Shown piece after piece: positions 8,346 through 15,708 of a DNA stretch of 64,000 nt. Below the pieces are notes generated by a model that saw only the letters and a list, made by a program, of their open reading frames with translations, was not told the DNA's origin and ran no database searches. Position 1 is the stretch's first letter; each line of letters opens with the position of its first letter. Made by a program: the position numbers and the translations under genes. The DNA lies in contig NZ_CP096889.1 of the NCBI RefSeq assembly GCF_004124315.2, positions 2,463,001 to 2,527,000 on the forward strand, given 5' to 3'. The stretch comes from Bacillus cabrialesii (GTDB lineage: Bacteria; Bacillota; Bacilli; Bacillales; Bacillaceae).

Positions 8346-9090
8346 TGCTTTTTTCATCCTCTTCCCCGCTTTCCTTCTGAACTGATTGAGTTTCTTTTTC
8401 TTCTGTTACTGCTTCTTGAGATGTATTCTCTTTATTTGATTTTTCTTGTATATCCTTTTGAGGTGTTTTCCTCTCCTTTTTAACGGCCGCCTTCGCTTCT
8501 TTTTTCGGGATTGTCGGTTTTTCATCACACTTTGCTAGCGTCATAGGCTCCGACCACTCAAAAGTACGCCCGTCTGCCGGATAGCCGGCCGGTTTATATA
8601 CTTTAAATGCATAAATGCCGGTTTTCATTTTTTTCTTCGTCTCAATTTTATAAAGTGAATCGCCGATTTGATTGGAAACAAATCCTTTTTCGATCACATT
8701 CCCATCCTTTAATGGTTTGCGGGCATTTTTCAGCTTATGAAGCTCCCACTTCCACTTTGATTTTTTAAGTTTCTCGCCTGTATTTTTGAGCTCAGCAAAT
8801 AAAGCGACAGGTGAGCATACAGTGCCTTTCGTATCCGTTTGATCTGATAAGCGCAAATCACTTTGATCCCAGCGTTTATCATAATGGCAGTTTTTATCTG
8901 TATGCTGAAAGTCCGTACACGTTTTTAACGAGACATCAAAAGTTTCAATATCATGAAAAGCAGCGCTTGTATCACCGTAAATTTGTAAGCTGATCGCGGC
9001 AGTCAGACTGAAAATGACTGAAAGCTGAAAAATAAGCAAAACTTTCAGTTTCGTCTTCGCCTGTTGCTGATTGCGGAACAATCGAAACAT
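8329..9090 (-). CDS. tapA: TapA, TasA anchoring/assembly protein
   Basis: TapA (formerly YqxM, 253 residues) is needed for TasA fibre assembly and attachment. It has a hydrophobic export segment at about residues 18-37, then a cysteine-containing core with ...CTDFQHTDKNCHYDKRWDQSD, and from about residue 195 a Lys/Glu/Gln-rich low-complexity tail. The start is ATG 9090 after ACAGGAGGTAAG. It is the first gene of the operon and lies downstream of a SinR-type operator. Confidence 0.95.
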   Translation of the reverse strand: MFRLFRNQQQAKTKLKVLLIFQLSVIFSLTAAISLQIYGDTSAAFHDIETFDVSLKTCTDFQHTDKNCHYDKRWDQSDLRLSDQTDTKGTVCSPVALFAELKNTGEKLKKSKWKWELHKLKNARKPLKDGNVIEKGFVSNQIGDSLYKIETKKKMKTGIYAFKVYKPAGYPADGRTFEWSEPMTLAKCDEKPTIPKKEAKAAVKKERKTPQKDIQEKSNKENTSQEAVTEEKETQSVQKESGEEDEKSNEADQ

Positions 9091-9131
9091 ATCTTACCTC
9101 CTGTAAAACACTGTCACTTTATTTGACAATC

Positions 9132-9147
9132 GTTCTTTTTAAAGAAC
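9132..9147. promoter_or_regulatory. SinR-type palindromic operator upstream of tapA
   Basis: GTTCTTTTTAAAGAAC at 9132-9147 is an inverted repeat of the 7-bp SinR half-site GTTCTTT. It lies 42 bp upstream of the tapA start and just downstream of a -10-like TATACT (9164-9159, minus strand). This position fits direct repression of the matrix operon by SinR. Confidence 0.75.
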
Positions 9148-9363
9148 TACACAAATAGAGTATAATCAACGGTTAATCGATTGAAAAACACCAAAATCGA
9201 CCATTTTGTTCGTTTAAAAGAATGTTTCCGCCATATTACAAAGTCTTACACAGTCTTGCTCATCTTTTTAAAATTTTTTTAAATTTCTTGGGATTATGAT
9301 GCGAAAAAGTAAATGCATATCCATTGATAATTTGGTAATAATAAACAAAGAAAGGGTGACAGC

Positions 9364-9690
9364 ATGATGATCAAACAATGTATGATTTGTCTTTCTCTTC
9401 TCGTTTTCGGCACCGCTGCCGCTCACGCAGAAGAAGCACCGCTTGTGACCGCCCGCCACATGTCCAAATGGGAAGAGCTTGCTGTAAAAGAAGCAAAAAA
9501 AAGGTACCCGCTCGCACAGGTACTGTTCAAACAAAAAGTATGGGACCGCAAAAGAAAAGATGAAGCCGTGAAGCAATATCATTTAACCCTGAGAGAAGGA
9601 TCAAAGGAATTTGGCGTATTTGTGACAATTTCATTCGATCCCTATAGCCAAAAGGTCAATAAAATTGCCATATTAGAAGAATATCAATAA
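9364..9690 (+). CDS. yqzG: YqzG, small secreted protein (DUF3889-like)
   Basis: This is a 108-residue protein with a clear signal peptide (MMIKQCMICLSLLVFGTAAAHA, cleavage about residue 22) and a mature domain of about 85 residues with KWEELAVKEAKKRYP and FGVFVTISFDPYSQKV. The site AAAGAAAGGGTGACAGC precedes the ATG. It resembles small exported DUF3889 proteins. The function is unknown. It is divergent from the matrix operon and convergent with yqzE. Confidence 0.85.
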   Translation: MMIKQCMICLSLLVFGTAAAHAEEAPLVTARHMSKWEELAVKEAKKRYPLAQVLFKQKVWDRKRKDEAVKQYHLTLREGSKEFGVFVTISFDPYSQKVNKIAILEEYQ

Positions 9691-9717
9691 GGTCCTCCCT
9701 TTTCGAAGGACCTTATT
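9686..9717. terminator. Hairpin shared by yqzG and yqzE
   Basis: AATAAGGTCCT (9686-9696) pairs perfectly with AGGACCTTATT (9707-9717). The stem overlaps the yqzG stop. The U tract is short, so the terminator is of moderate quality. It lies between two convergent genes and can serve both. Confidence 0.65.
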
Positions 9718-9731
9718 CATTGTATTTGCGA

Positions 9732-9911
9732 TTATTTTTTCCGCTTCATCCACAGCCTGAAACCATAGGGTAAAATACCGAACCAATGCTGTGAAGCGGG
9801 TGTTTTTGTTTCTTTCCGAACCTCTTTTCGTTCTTTTCGCTCATCTCTCGGAGTATCTATATATTTGACAAATTGCTGAGTCATATATTTGACATAATCA
9901 TTCGTTTTCAC
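9732..9911 (-). CDS. yqzE: YqzE, small protein at the end of the comG operon
   Basis: This 59-residue ORF starts at GTG 9911 behind GAGGTGATCAC. It begins VKTNDYVKYMTQQF, contains a highly charged middle (RDERKERKEVRKE) and ends HWFGILPYGFRLWMKRKK. It lies 71 bp downstream of comGG in the same direction, so it can be cotranscribed with the pseudopilus genes. Its role is not known to me. It is shorter than the usual ORF cut-off and easily overlooked. Confidence 0.85.
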   Translation of the reverse strand: MKTNDYVKYMTQQFVKYIDTPRDERKERKEVRKETKTPASQHWFGILPYGFRLWMKRKK

Positions 9912-9982
9912 GTGATCACCTCATCATTCAATTATTATGAAGTGTTGGCTCACTTGACTTTTTTTATACCCTTTTCTCTGCT

Positions 9983-10357
9983 TTATTCTGTCCAGCTCAG
10001 CAGTTTTTTCTGTTTTTGATCAAACACGACCTGTGCAGTTCTTTCTATTCCAGACTCCGTCCTTGCTTGTAAGCTGATTTCTTTTTGCTCTTTTATCGAC
10101 GTATCGTGAATGCGATAAGAAACCTGCCCATATGCAAACTGCTGTGAACCCTTTTGTCCTTTCCTCTGCTCAAGAACATGCCGAATAGACAGAAGCGCGC
10201 CATTTTGAAGCAAATTCTCACCTGTGTAAAACTCTTTTGTTTCCTTTTCAAACAAGCAGCGTGAAACATATTGAGCAGCAGTAAAATTCACAATCAGCAG
10301 CACAAGCGCGGACACAAAAAGAACAGCTGGATAAATAAACCCTTTCGTGCGGTACAT
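9983..10357 (-). CDS. comGG: ComGG, minor pseudopilin of the competence pilus
   Basis: ComGG (124 residues) is a minor component of the DNA-uptake pseudopilus. The N-terminus MYRTKGFIYPAVLFVSALVLLIVNF contains a processing site with Gly before Phe, then a hydrophobic helix, but the usual Glu at mature position 5 is absent, as known for ComGG. The gene abuts comGF with no spacing. It is the last pseudopilin gene of the comG operon. Confidence 0.94.
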   Translation of the reverse strand: MYRTKGFIYPAVLFVSALVLLIVNFTAAQYVSRCLFEKETKEFYTGENLLQNGALLSIRHVLEQRKGQKGSQQFAYGQVSYRIHDTSIKEQKEISLQARTESGIERTAQVVFDQKQKKLLSWTE

Positions 10358-10741
10358 TTATCCTCCTCCTAAATATGGATAAACCGGAAAAGCGGTTTGA
10401 TACACTTTTTCGTTCTCACTCTTCATTTTCAGAAAAACTACACCATTTTCAAAATTAGCCCTCATGTCTGTCATATGATCTAAAATCGGAACATGCCCTT
10501 TGCCATCTACCCTTTTTCTTATCATTGAATGATAGGTTTCAAAACGGATGTCTTGCCCGGAAAGATTGGTGCAGATCAGTACGCTCCCATGCTCGGCAGT
10601 CTTAACTGCTTGTGACTGCTTGCACTCATTCATCATCTGTTCAACCGAAATCATCCATTCTTGCTGTGTGAAACCGTCATGTTCCTGCTGACGTGACAAA
10701 AACAGCTGAAAGATCATAGCTAACGATCCTGATATGAGCAA
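10358..10741 (-). CDS. comGF: ComGF, minor pseudopilin (start uncertain)
   Basis: The conventional start is TTG 10741 (MLISGSLAMIFQLFLS), giving 127 residues. The same frame stays open upstream to the stop codon TGA that lies just before 10873 and there encodes GQTGYTLLNVLFSLSVFL, a type IV pilin-like processing site and helix. That stretch contains no ATG, GTG, TTG or CTG between the stop and the pilin motif. ATC at 10855 sits 6 nt after a perfect AGGAGG. The true protein may therefore be about 165 residues with a non-standard start. The extension overlaps comGE in another frame. Confidence 0.85.
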   Translation of the reverse strand: MLISGSLAMIFQLFLSRQQEHDGFTQQEWMISVEQMMNECKQSQAVKTAEHGSVLICTNLSGQDIRFETYHSMIRKRVDGKGHVPILDHMTDMRANFENGVVFLKMKSENEKVYQTAFPVYPYLGGG

Positions 10742-10766
10742 AAAGACGGAAAGCGAAAATAATACA

Positions 10767-11114
10767 TTAAGAAGCGTATAGCCAGTCTGTCCGCAGTATG
10801 CTGAGGCAAAATGGTTGTTCTTTATAAACTGCTGCTGAGATGCATGCGTTTCGATATTCCCCCTCCTCCTCCCACTTCAGCGCATAGCTAATATGGTTGT
10901 TTGTAACTGTTTTTGAAGCAGGTTCGTCCCCAGTCATCATATATTTGCTTATGCTTTCATTCATCATCTGGTAGCCGATTTCTCGTGATTCTGCCATATT
11001 TTCATCAGCTAATAATTTGTCCCACATGGGAATGACCGACAACAGCAGAAACAGCCATAGGCTTAACGCAGACATTGTTTCTATTGTTGAAAAACCATTA
11101 TTTTCTCTCCACAT
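10767..11114 (-). CDS. comGE: ComGE, minor pseudopilin
   Basis: ComGE (115 residues) is a prepilin-like protein with processing site NNG/FSTIE at the N-terminus and the conserved Glu at mature position 5, followed by a hydrophobic helix (SALSLWLFLLLSVIP). The start overlaps the comGD stop by 17 bp. It is required for the competence pseudopilus. Confidence 0.93.
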   Translation of the reverse strand: MWRENNGFSTIETMSALSLWLFLLLSVIPMWDKLLADENMAESREIGYQMMNESISKYMMTGDEPASKTVTNNHISYALKWEEEGEYRNACISAAVYKEQPFCLSILRTDWLYAS

Positions 11115-11529
11115 TGACTCTCCCGCTCCCTAAATAAACTGTTATGTCATAGACAGCATGTCCTTTTATTCTTATTTTTCCGCCTGTATTCGGATGCCCT
11201 TTCTCATTAAATTCCAAGCGGTCTTTTAATGTCTGCGGTTCTATAGAAAGTCCCAATGCGTACGGCCGTTCAATTACCGTATCACCCATGACTAATTGAT
11301 AATTGTTTCTCTGAAAGAGAATTTTTGTTCTTTGATGACTGGACATCGCAGTCTGCTGCGCAAGCATAATGTCATTTTTCAGCTGCCATGCCGTCTGGCG
11401 AACAGAAGTATTTCCATAAACAGGAGGAAGTGTGGTAAACACGGCAATCAGGAGGATAGAGGCGAGGCTTAACACAAGCAAGCTCTCTAAAAGGGTAAAT
11501 CCCTTCTCCTCATTTAATTTAATGTTCAA
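11098..11529 (-). CDS. comGD: ComGD, minor pseudopilin
   Basis: ComGD (143 residues) carries a classic type IV prepilin N-terminus, MNIKLNEEKG/FTLLESLLVL, cut by ComC. TTG 11529 is the accepted start; the longer open frame from 11568 lies inside comGC and adds residues unlike a leader. The gene overlaps the comGC stop by 11 bp and comGE by 17 bp, as expected for a tightly coupled operon. Confidence 0.93.
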   Translation of the reverse strand: MNIKLNEEKGFTLLESLLVLSLASILLIAVFTTLPPVYGNTSVRQTAWQLKNDIMLAQQTAMSSHQRTKILFQRNNYQLVMGDTVIERPYALGLSIEPQTLKDRLEFNEKGHPNTGGKIRIKGHAVYDITVYLGSGRVNVERK

Positions 11530-11815
11530 CCTTAACTTCTCCGCCACTGATGATAATTCGCTTCCCATTTGGACAAACTGCGTCCTTTTTCACATAACCC
11601 TCTGACTGCAAATCAGCTAGGCTCGGTGTTTGCCCTTCATGATCGAGCTCAAATGCGGTCATTTGTGCCTTAATCATGTTTTGCAGGCCTTCACAGCCTT
11701 TTTTCTGAATGGATTGATTATGTTTTGTAACGTTCGGTATCGTAATTAAAAGCAAGATCGAGATAATAAAGAGCACAATCAACATTTCAACAAGTGTAAA
11801 TCCTTTTTCATTCAT
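11519..11815 (-). CDS. comGC: ComGC, major pseudopilin
   Basis: ComGC (98 residues) is the main structural subunit of the competence pseudopilus. The leader MNEKG is followed by FTLVEMLIVLFIISILLLITIP, with cleavage after Gly5 by the ComC peptidase and Glu at mature position 5. Two cysteines (in KKGCEG and AVCPNG) can form the known intramolecular disulphide. It is preceded by AGGAAGAGGCTG and lies 13 bp after comGB. Confidence 0.96.
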   Translation of the reverse strand: MNEKGFTLVEMLIVLFIISILLLITIPNVTKHNQSIQKKGCEGLQNMIKAQMTAFELDHEGQTPSLADLQSEGYVKKDAVCPNGKRIIISGGEVKVEH

Positions 11816-11828
11816 CAGCCTCTTCCTT

Positions 11829-12866
11829 TCACATTTGATTCATCATCTGATACATAGGCAAAAGCATAGATAAATACACAATTAAGATCATCGCTGCAAC
11901 AAATCCATAAATCATAGGCTGAAGGATGCCTGTCCATTTTTGCGCTTTGTGCTCGAGCCGCTGCAATATGAACTGGCTGTATGTGAAAAGTTCCCGATCA
12001 AGGCGGCCGCTCAGCTGTCCGTGAGATATGACTTTTGAAAAATCAGTTTCATAAAAAGGACTTTCACAAATAGCATCTTCAATTGATTCACCAGCTTTCA
12101 GCCGTTCAATCACTTGTTCAGCCTCACAGCGGTAGAAAGGGAGGAACGTTTGGTGTTTAAATGCGTTAAGGCTGTCATAAATGGAGAGACCTGATTTTAA
12201 AAGGCTGCTTAGCTGTAAAGAAAAAAAGTAGCTGTTAAACAGCCTGACAAGACTTCCAATCAAAGGGATCCTGACACAAATAAGCATTTGCCGGTCAGGT
12301 GATTTTTTCTTAAATACAAGCCAATAATAAAGCCCGCTACCTGCAGCAAAAAGAGCCAGCAACATAATTACAAGATCAAAATGCTGAAAAAAAGCAAAAA
12401 GCATGTCAGTTGAACGTGAGGTTTCCATATTCATCGATTGATAAATACCGGAAAACTGAGGAATGATGACCGACTGTAGCATATAAAACATGACAGCTAC
12501 AGTGAAAATAAGGAAAAGCGGATATCTCAGCACTCTTTTCAGCTGGTCCGCCTGTGCAATTTTTCGCTCCAGCAGCTCTCCGCTCTGGATCATAGAAGCA
12601 GGCAGTTCACCATGTGATTCTGCAAAATAACAAATACCCACGGCTTCCTTATGAAATGACAAACTCTTTAATACTTGATAAAACGGAGCCCCTTCCCTCA
12701 AACGTGTGACCGCGTCAGCCAAGTCATCAACCTGCCTTTTATTCATCTGGAGTTCCATCAGGCGCAATCCATCAAGAAGCGTATAACCGCCCGACGTCAT
12801 TTCACCAAGTCGCTTTAATAACTGTGCTTGATCCTTTAGCGGCCAGGTTTTTCTAATCTGTTTCAT
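11829..12866 (-). CDS. comGB: ComGB, polytopic membrane platform protein (GspF/PilC family)
   Basis: ComGB is the inner-membrane platform for pseudopilus assembly. ATG 12866, behind GGTGGGT, gives 345 residues; a shorter start 22 codons later has been used in annotations. The two repeated T2SSF domains (about residues 15-130 and 210-330) and hydrophobic segments near 118-140, 165-185 and 318-340 match the family. It overlaps the comGA 3' end by 14 bp. Confidence 0.94.
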   Translation of the reverse strand: MKQIRKTWPLKDQAQLLKRLGEMTSGGYTLLDGLRLMELQMNKRQVDDLADAVTRLREGAPFYQVLKSLSFHKEAVGICYFAESHGELPASMIQSGELLERKIAQADQLKRVLRYPLFLIFTVAVMFYMLQSVIIPQFSGIYQSMNMETSRSTDMLFAFFQHFDLVIMLLALFAAGSGLYYWLVFKKKSPDRQMLICVRIPLIGSLVRLFNSYFFSLQLSSLLKSGLSIYDSLNAFKHQTFLPFYRCEAEQVIERLKAGESIEDAICESPFYETDFSKVISHGQLSGRLDRELFTYSQFILQRLEHKAQKWTGILQPMIYGFVAAMILIVYLSMLLPMYQMMNQM

Positions 12867-13923
12867 GATAAACCCACCGGTCGTAGTTGTTTGTCGTCAA
12901 GTAGCCAAGCGCAATTCCTTTTCTGATAATTTGACGCAGCGTTTGATATTGGTAATTTGCATGATTTCCTTTTGCCTCCTGAATGCATTGCTGAAGATTT
13001 TTTCCGTAAAGGAGCTCATAAACGCTTGCTCTTCTGGTATTCCGTGACTGGCGGCAATACACCGATGAACAACCGTTTTCACAAAACGGGCAAGCCAAAT
13101 CAACCAAACGCTGAGCAGCTATTGCAATGAGAGTCTGTTCGATTTCATTCATATTGATGCCGAATTCAAGCAGCCTGTAAATCGCACCCTTCGCATCTCT
13201 CGTATGAAGGCTCGTCAGCACCAGATGCCCCGTCATCGCTGCCCGCACAGCAATTTTCGCGGTTTCCGCGTCTCTGATTTCACCTAAAATAATCATATCC
13301 GGGTCATGGCGCAAAATAGCCTTCAGCCCCGCGGAATATGTCACACCGGCTTTTTCATTCACCTGCACTTGTAGAACATCCTCGTCCCGTGTCTCAACAG
13401 GGTCCTCCAGTGTGACAATATTTCGATTAAAGTGTTTTTTTGCATATTGAACGAGAGAATATAATGTGGTGGTCTTCCCTGAACCAGTCGGTCCGGTAAA
13501 AATGAGCATGCCATGGGAATGTTTTAAAAATGAGAGTAAGGTGGCTCCTGTCTTCGGAAATAATGACAGTCTATCTATCGAAGGGATATTGTATTGAGGC
13601 ATCACTCTGATCACGAGGCTTTCTTCATTAATTGTGGGAAGCGTTGACATTCTTAAATGAACATTTCCCTCTTCAAGTTTTAACGTAAGCGAACCACTTT
13701 GCGGCTTTCGTCTTTCCCCTATATCCATCGCTGAGAGAAATTTAAAATGGGAAATCAGTCTTACACACTCTTCTTTTTTCATGTTTCTTTTTTTCAACAA
13801 AGCATGATCAACCCGAAAATGAATGATGGCGTCACGCTCCCTCGGCACAATGTGAATATCAGAAGCCTTTGTTATATATGCCTCTTCAATCAAGGTTCTG
13901 CTTATCTTTTCTATTGAATCCAA
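12853..13923 (-). CDS. comGA: ComGA, traffic ATPase of the competence pseudopilus
   Basis: ComGA (356 residues, GspE/PilB family) powers pseudopilus assembly and DNA binding. TTG 13923 after AAAGGAGAGGG is chosen; the frame continues upstream without a better site. Walker A GPTGSGKTT is at about residues 144-152, the Asp box ILRHDPDMIILGEIRD at 203-218, and two CxxC-type cysteines (ACPFCENGC) lie near 290. It is the first gene of the comG operon and sits behind ComK-type AT boxes. Confidence 0.96.
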   Translation of the reverse strand: MDSIEKISRTLIEEAYITKASDIHIVPRERDAIIHFRVDHALLKKRNMKKEECVRLISHFKFLSAMDIGERRKPQSGSLTLKLEEGNVHLRMSTLPTINEESLVIRVMPQYNIPSIDRLSLFPKTGATLLSFLKHSHGMLIFTGPTGSGKTTTLYSLVQYAKKHFNRNIVTLEDPVETRDEDVLQVQVNEKAGVTYSAGLKAILRHDPDMIILGEIRDAETAKIAVRAAMTGHLVLTSLHTRDAKGAIYRLLEFGINMNEIEQTLIAIAAQRLVDLACPFCENGCSSVYCRQSRNTRRASVYELLYGKNLQQCIQEAKGNHANYQYQTLRQIIRKGIALGYLTTNNYDRWVYHETD

Positions 13924-13984
13924 TTTGATTCCCTCTCCTTTCAATGCGTATTGTAGAGAAAGAAGGAGCGGCAATCAAACTGGG

Positions 13985-14050
13985 AAAAAGTGATTTTCTG
14001 AAGGTGTTATATGATGAAAAATAAATTCCTGCTGGAAGAAAAGAGATTTT
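13985..14050 (-). promoter_or_regulatory. Candidate ComK AT-boxes upstream of comGA
   Basis: Three stretches resemble the ComK half-site AAAA-N5-TTTT: AAAAAGTGATTTT (13985-13997, exact), AAAAATAAATTCC (14017-14029, partial) and GAAAAGAGATTTT (14038-14050, near exact). The last two are separated by 8 bp, one of the spacings ComK accepts. ComK activation of comG is established; which pair is used cannot be read from sequence alone. Confidence 0.55.
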
Positions 14051-14089
14051 CAGCTGAATTACATCCTTGATATCATTGTTTTTCTCAAT

Positions 14090-14120
14090 AAAAAACAGGC
14101 ATGATGATCATCATGCCTGC
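14090..14120 (-). terminator. Terminator of the CBS-domain gene
   Basis: CAGGCATGATGATCATCATGCCTG (24 bp, 14096-14119) is a near-perfect palindrome. In the minus direction a T run follows. It separates the CBS gene from comGA, so comG is not read from upstream. Confidence 0.85.
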
Positions 14121-14136
14121 TTCACTCCATCATTCA

Positions 14137-14547
14137 TTATGCTGTTTTAGAAATTTCACTTAATGCTTCTCCGGCTTTTTGATCAGTATCTTTCTTAACG
14201 GAAAGATCGCCTAATGCAACAATACCTGCAATTCGTTCGTTTTCAAGAATCGGTAAACGGCGGATTTGGTGCTCTGCCATAAGCTGCCCCGCTTCTTCAG
14301 CAGACATATCAGGATGGCCGGATACGATGTCAGGGCTCATGATGTCACTTGCTTGTGCATCCATCTGATTTTCAGCTAAGCATCTCGTCACAATATCCCG
14401 GTCAGAAACAATCCCTTGAAGTGTCCCATTTTCACAGATTGGAATAGAACCGACATTGGAGTCTCTCATCTTTTTCGCTAGTTCCGTGATTGAAGCGGTT
14501 GGTTCACAGCATTCTACATTTTTCGTCATGATGTCTCTTATTTTCAT
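14137..14547 (-). CDS. Tandem CBS-domain protein
   Basis: This 136-residue protein consists almost only of two CBS domains (about residues 8-60 and 70-120). Motifs include GIVSDRDIVTR and the second-domain HQIRRLPILE...GIVALGDLSV. It looks like a paralogue of B. subtilis YhcV. CBS pairs usually bind adenosyl ligands and act as sensors. ATG 14547 is 7 nt from GGAGG, better than ATG 14553, which is too close. A SigB-like promoter lies upstream. I do not recall this gene between comGA and yqxL in strain 168, so it may be accessory. Confidence 0.88.
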   Translation of the reverse strand: MKIRDIMTKNVECCEPTASITELAKKMRDSNVGSIPICENGTLQGIVSDRDIVTRCLAENQMDAQASDIMSPDIVSGHPDMSAEEAGQLMAEHQIRRLPILENERIAGIVALGDLSVKKDTDQKAGEALSEISKTA

Positions 14548-14581
14548 TTCCATTCCTCCTTTACCGTGTTCTATTTATTCT

Positions 14582-14606
14582 TTATCCGCTGCACAAAAAA
14601 TCAAAC
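14582..14606 (-). promoter_or_regulatory. Possible SigB promoter of the CBS gene
   Basis: On the minus strand GTTTGA (14606-14601), a 13-bp spacer and GGATAA (14587-14582) resemble the SigB consensus GTTTAA-N13/15-GGGWAT with mismatches in both boxes. It sits in the yqxL-CBS intergenic region. The match is suggestive only. Confidence 0.4.
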
Positions 14607-14609
14607 ATT

Positions 14610-15563
14610 CTACAGCATCCGTTTCTTTCGAGATTTCTTTTTATCCTTCCGTTCCTGCAGCATATCTCCCGTCCAGCCTTTCTTCTTCAAATATAGGTAG
14701 ATTAGGACCGTAGACGTGATAATCAATAAGAGAGAAAAGAGATATCCGTATTTCCAATTCAGCTCAGGCATCACTGAAAAGTTCATGCCCCAGAGGGCAC
14801 CCAGTGCTGTAATCGGCGTAAAAAGCGTTGTGAAAATGGTCAGCGCTTTTACAATTTCGTTTCCCCTGTGAGAGGTAATGACTTCCTCTGAATGCAGCAG
14901 ATTGTTAAGCTCCCCTTCAAATTCACTGATGTATGTAAACCCCCTGTCGATTTTCAGACGGGCTCGCTGATAGTCCTTATTCCCTTCATTTTGCGGCAAA
15001 AAGGTTTCTTTCAACGCCATTTCAATTTTTTTTGCGCTGAGGATTAAGTTTTTCCAGATCATCAGCTCATGGCGCAGAAGATGAACACGGTTTAAAATGC
15101 TTTTGCTATTGTCGTCTTTGATTTGCCATCTAAGCTTTCTCAGCTTTACTTCAAATTCATCAACACCGATTAGGTACGCATTCATTAACTCGCCGAGAAG
15201 AATCAAAAATCCCTCTATGGCATTGTCGGCTCGCTCCATTTGCTGAACAACTTGTTTTCCCTTAATCCCTTTCAAAATCGAAAAATCAAAGTTAATGGTA
15301 AAAAAATATTGTCTGGTAATATAAAAGTGAAAAACAGTATGGTCTTTTTCCTCACCAAGTCCCTGATCATATACAATCGAGCCAAATACCGCTTCATTAT
15401 CCGTTTCAGTTGTATCTACGCGCAAAAAATTAATATGATGGTTATTTTCAAACCACTTTTCACATTGAGGCCAATGAGAAAAATGGATCAGATCTCTTGC
15501 CTTATTTCTTTCCTGAGGCCCCATTTGGTACCAAAACCAATCCTTTCCCGTATGTGCCTTCAT
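14610..15563 (-). CDS. yqxL: CorA-family divalent cation transporter-like protein
   Basis: This is a 317-residue member of the CorA (2-TM-GxN) family. The large N-terminal cytoplasmic domain is followed by two C-terminal membrane helices (about residues 235-256 and 276-295). The signature GMN is at about 259-261, followed by FSVMPEL. The C-terminus is strongly basic (KKSRKKRML). Mg2+ or related ion transport is likely from the family. It is divergent from yqhB, and a SigB-like promoter is visible upstream. Confidence 0.9.
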   Translation of the reverse strand: MKAHTGKDWFWYQMGPQERNKARDLIHFSHWPQCEKWFENNHHINFLRVDTTETDNEAVFGSIVYDQGLGEEKDHTVFHFYITRQYFFTINFDFSILKGIKGKQVVQQMERADNAIEGFLILLGELMNAYLIGVDEFEVKLRKLRWQIKDDNSKSILNRVHLLRHELMIWKNLILSAKKIEMALKETFLPQNEGNKDYQRARLKIDRGFTYISEFEGELNNLLHSEEVITSHRGNEIVKALTIFTTLFTPITALGALWGMNFSVMPELNWKYGYLFSLLLIITSTVLIYLYLKKKGWTGDMLQERKDKKKSRKKRML

Positions 15564-15603
15564 ATGTCAAGCTCCTCCAAACTTTTGTTCTTTTATTCTT
15601 TAA

Positions 15604-15628
15604 TTGCCCAAGAAAGGCATCGCTAAAC
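15604..15628 (-). promoter_or_regulatory. Possible SigB promoter of yqxL
   Basis: On the minus strand GTTTAG (15628-15623), a 13-bp spacer and GGGCAA (15609-15604) approximate the SigB consensus. It lies 41 bp upstream of the yqxL start. Confidence 0.45.
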
Positions 15629-15649
15629 CAGTCAGCCGCTTTAACGCAT

Positions 15650-15675
15650 GTTTTATGTCTATTTTCCGGTGGTAT
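15650..15675 (+). promoter_or_regulatory. Possible SigB promoter of yqhB
   Basis: GTTTTA (15650-15655), a 14-bp spacer and TGGTAT (15670-15675) resemble a SigB promoter. It lies 33 bp before the yqhB start and is divergent from the yqxL candidate, giving two back-to-back stress promoters. Confidence 0.5.
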
Positions 15676-15708
15676 GGAATGTAGAAAGACATCGGAAAAG
15701 GGAGGTGC

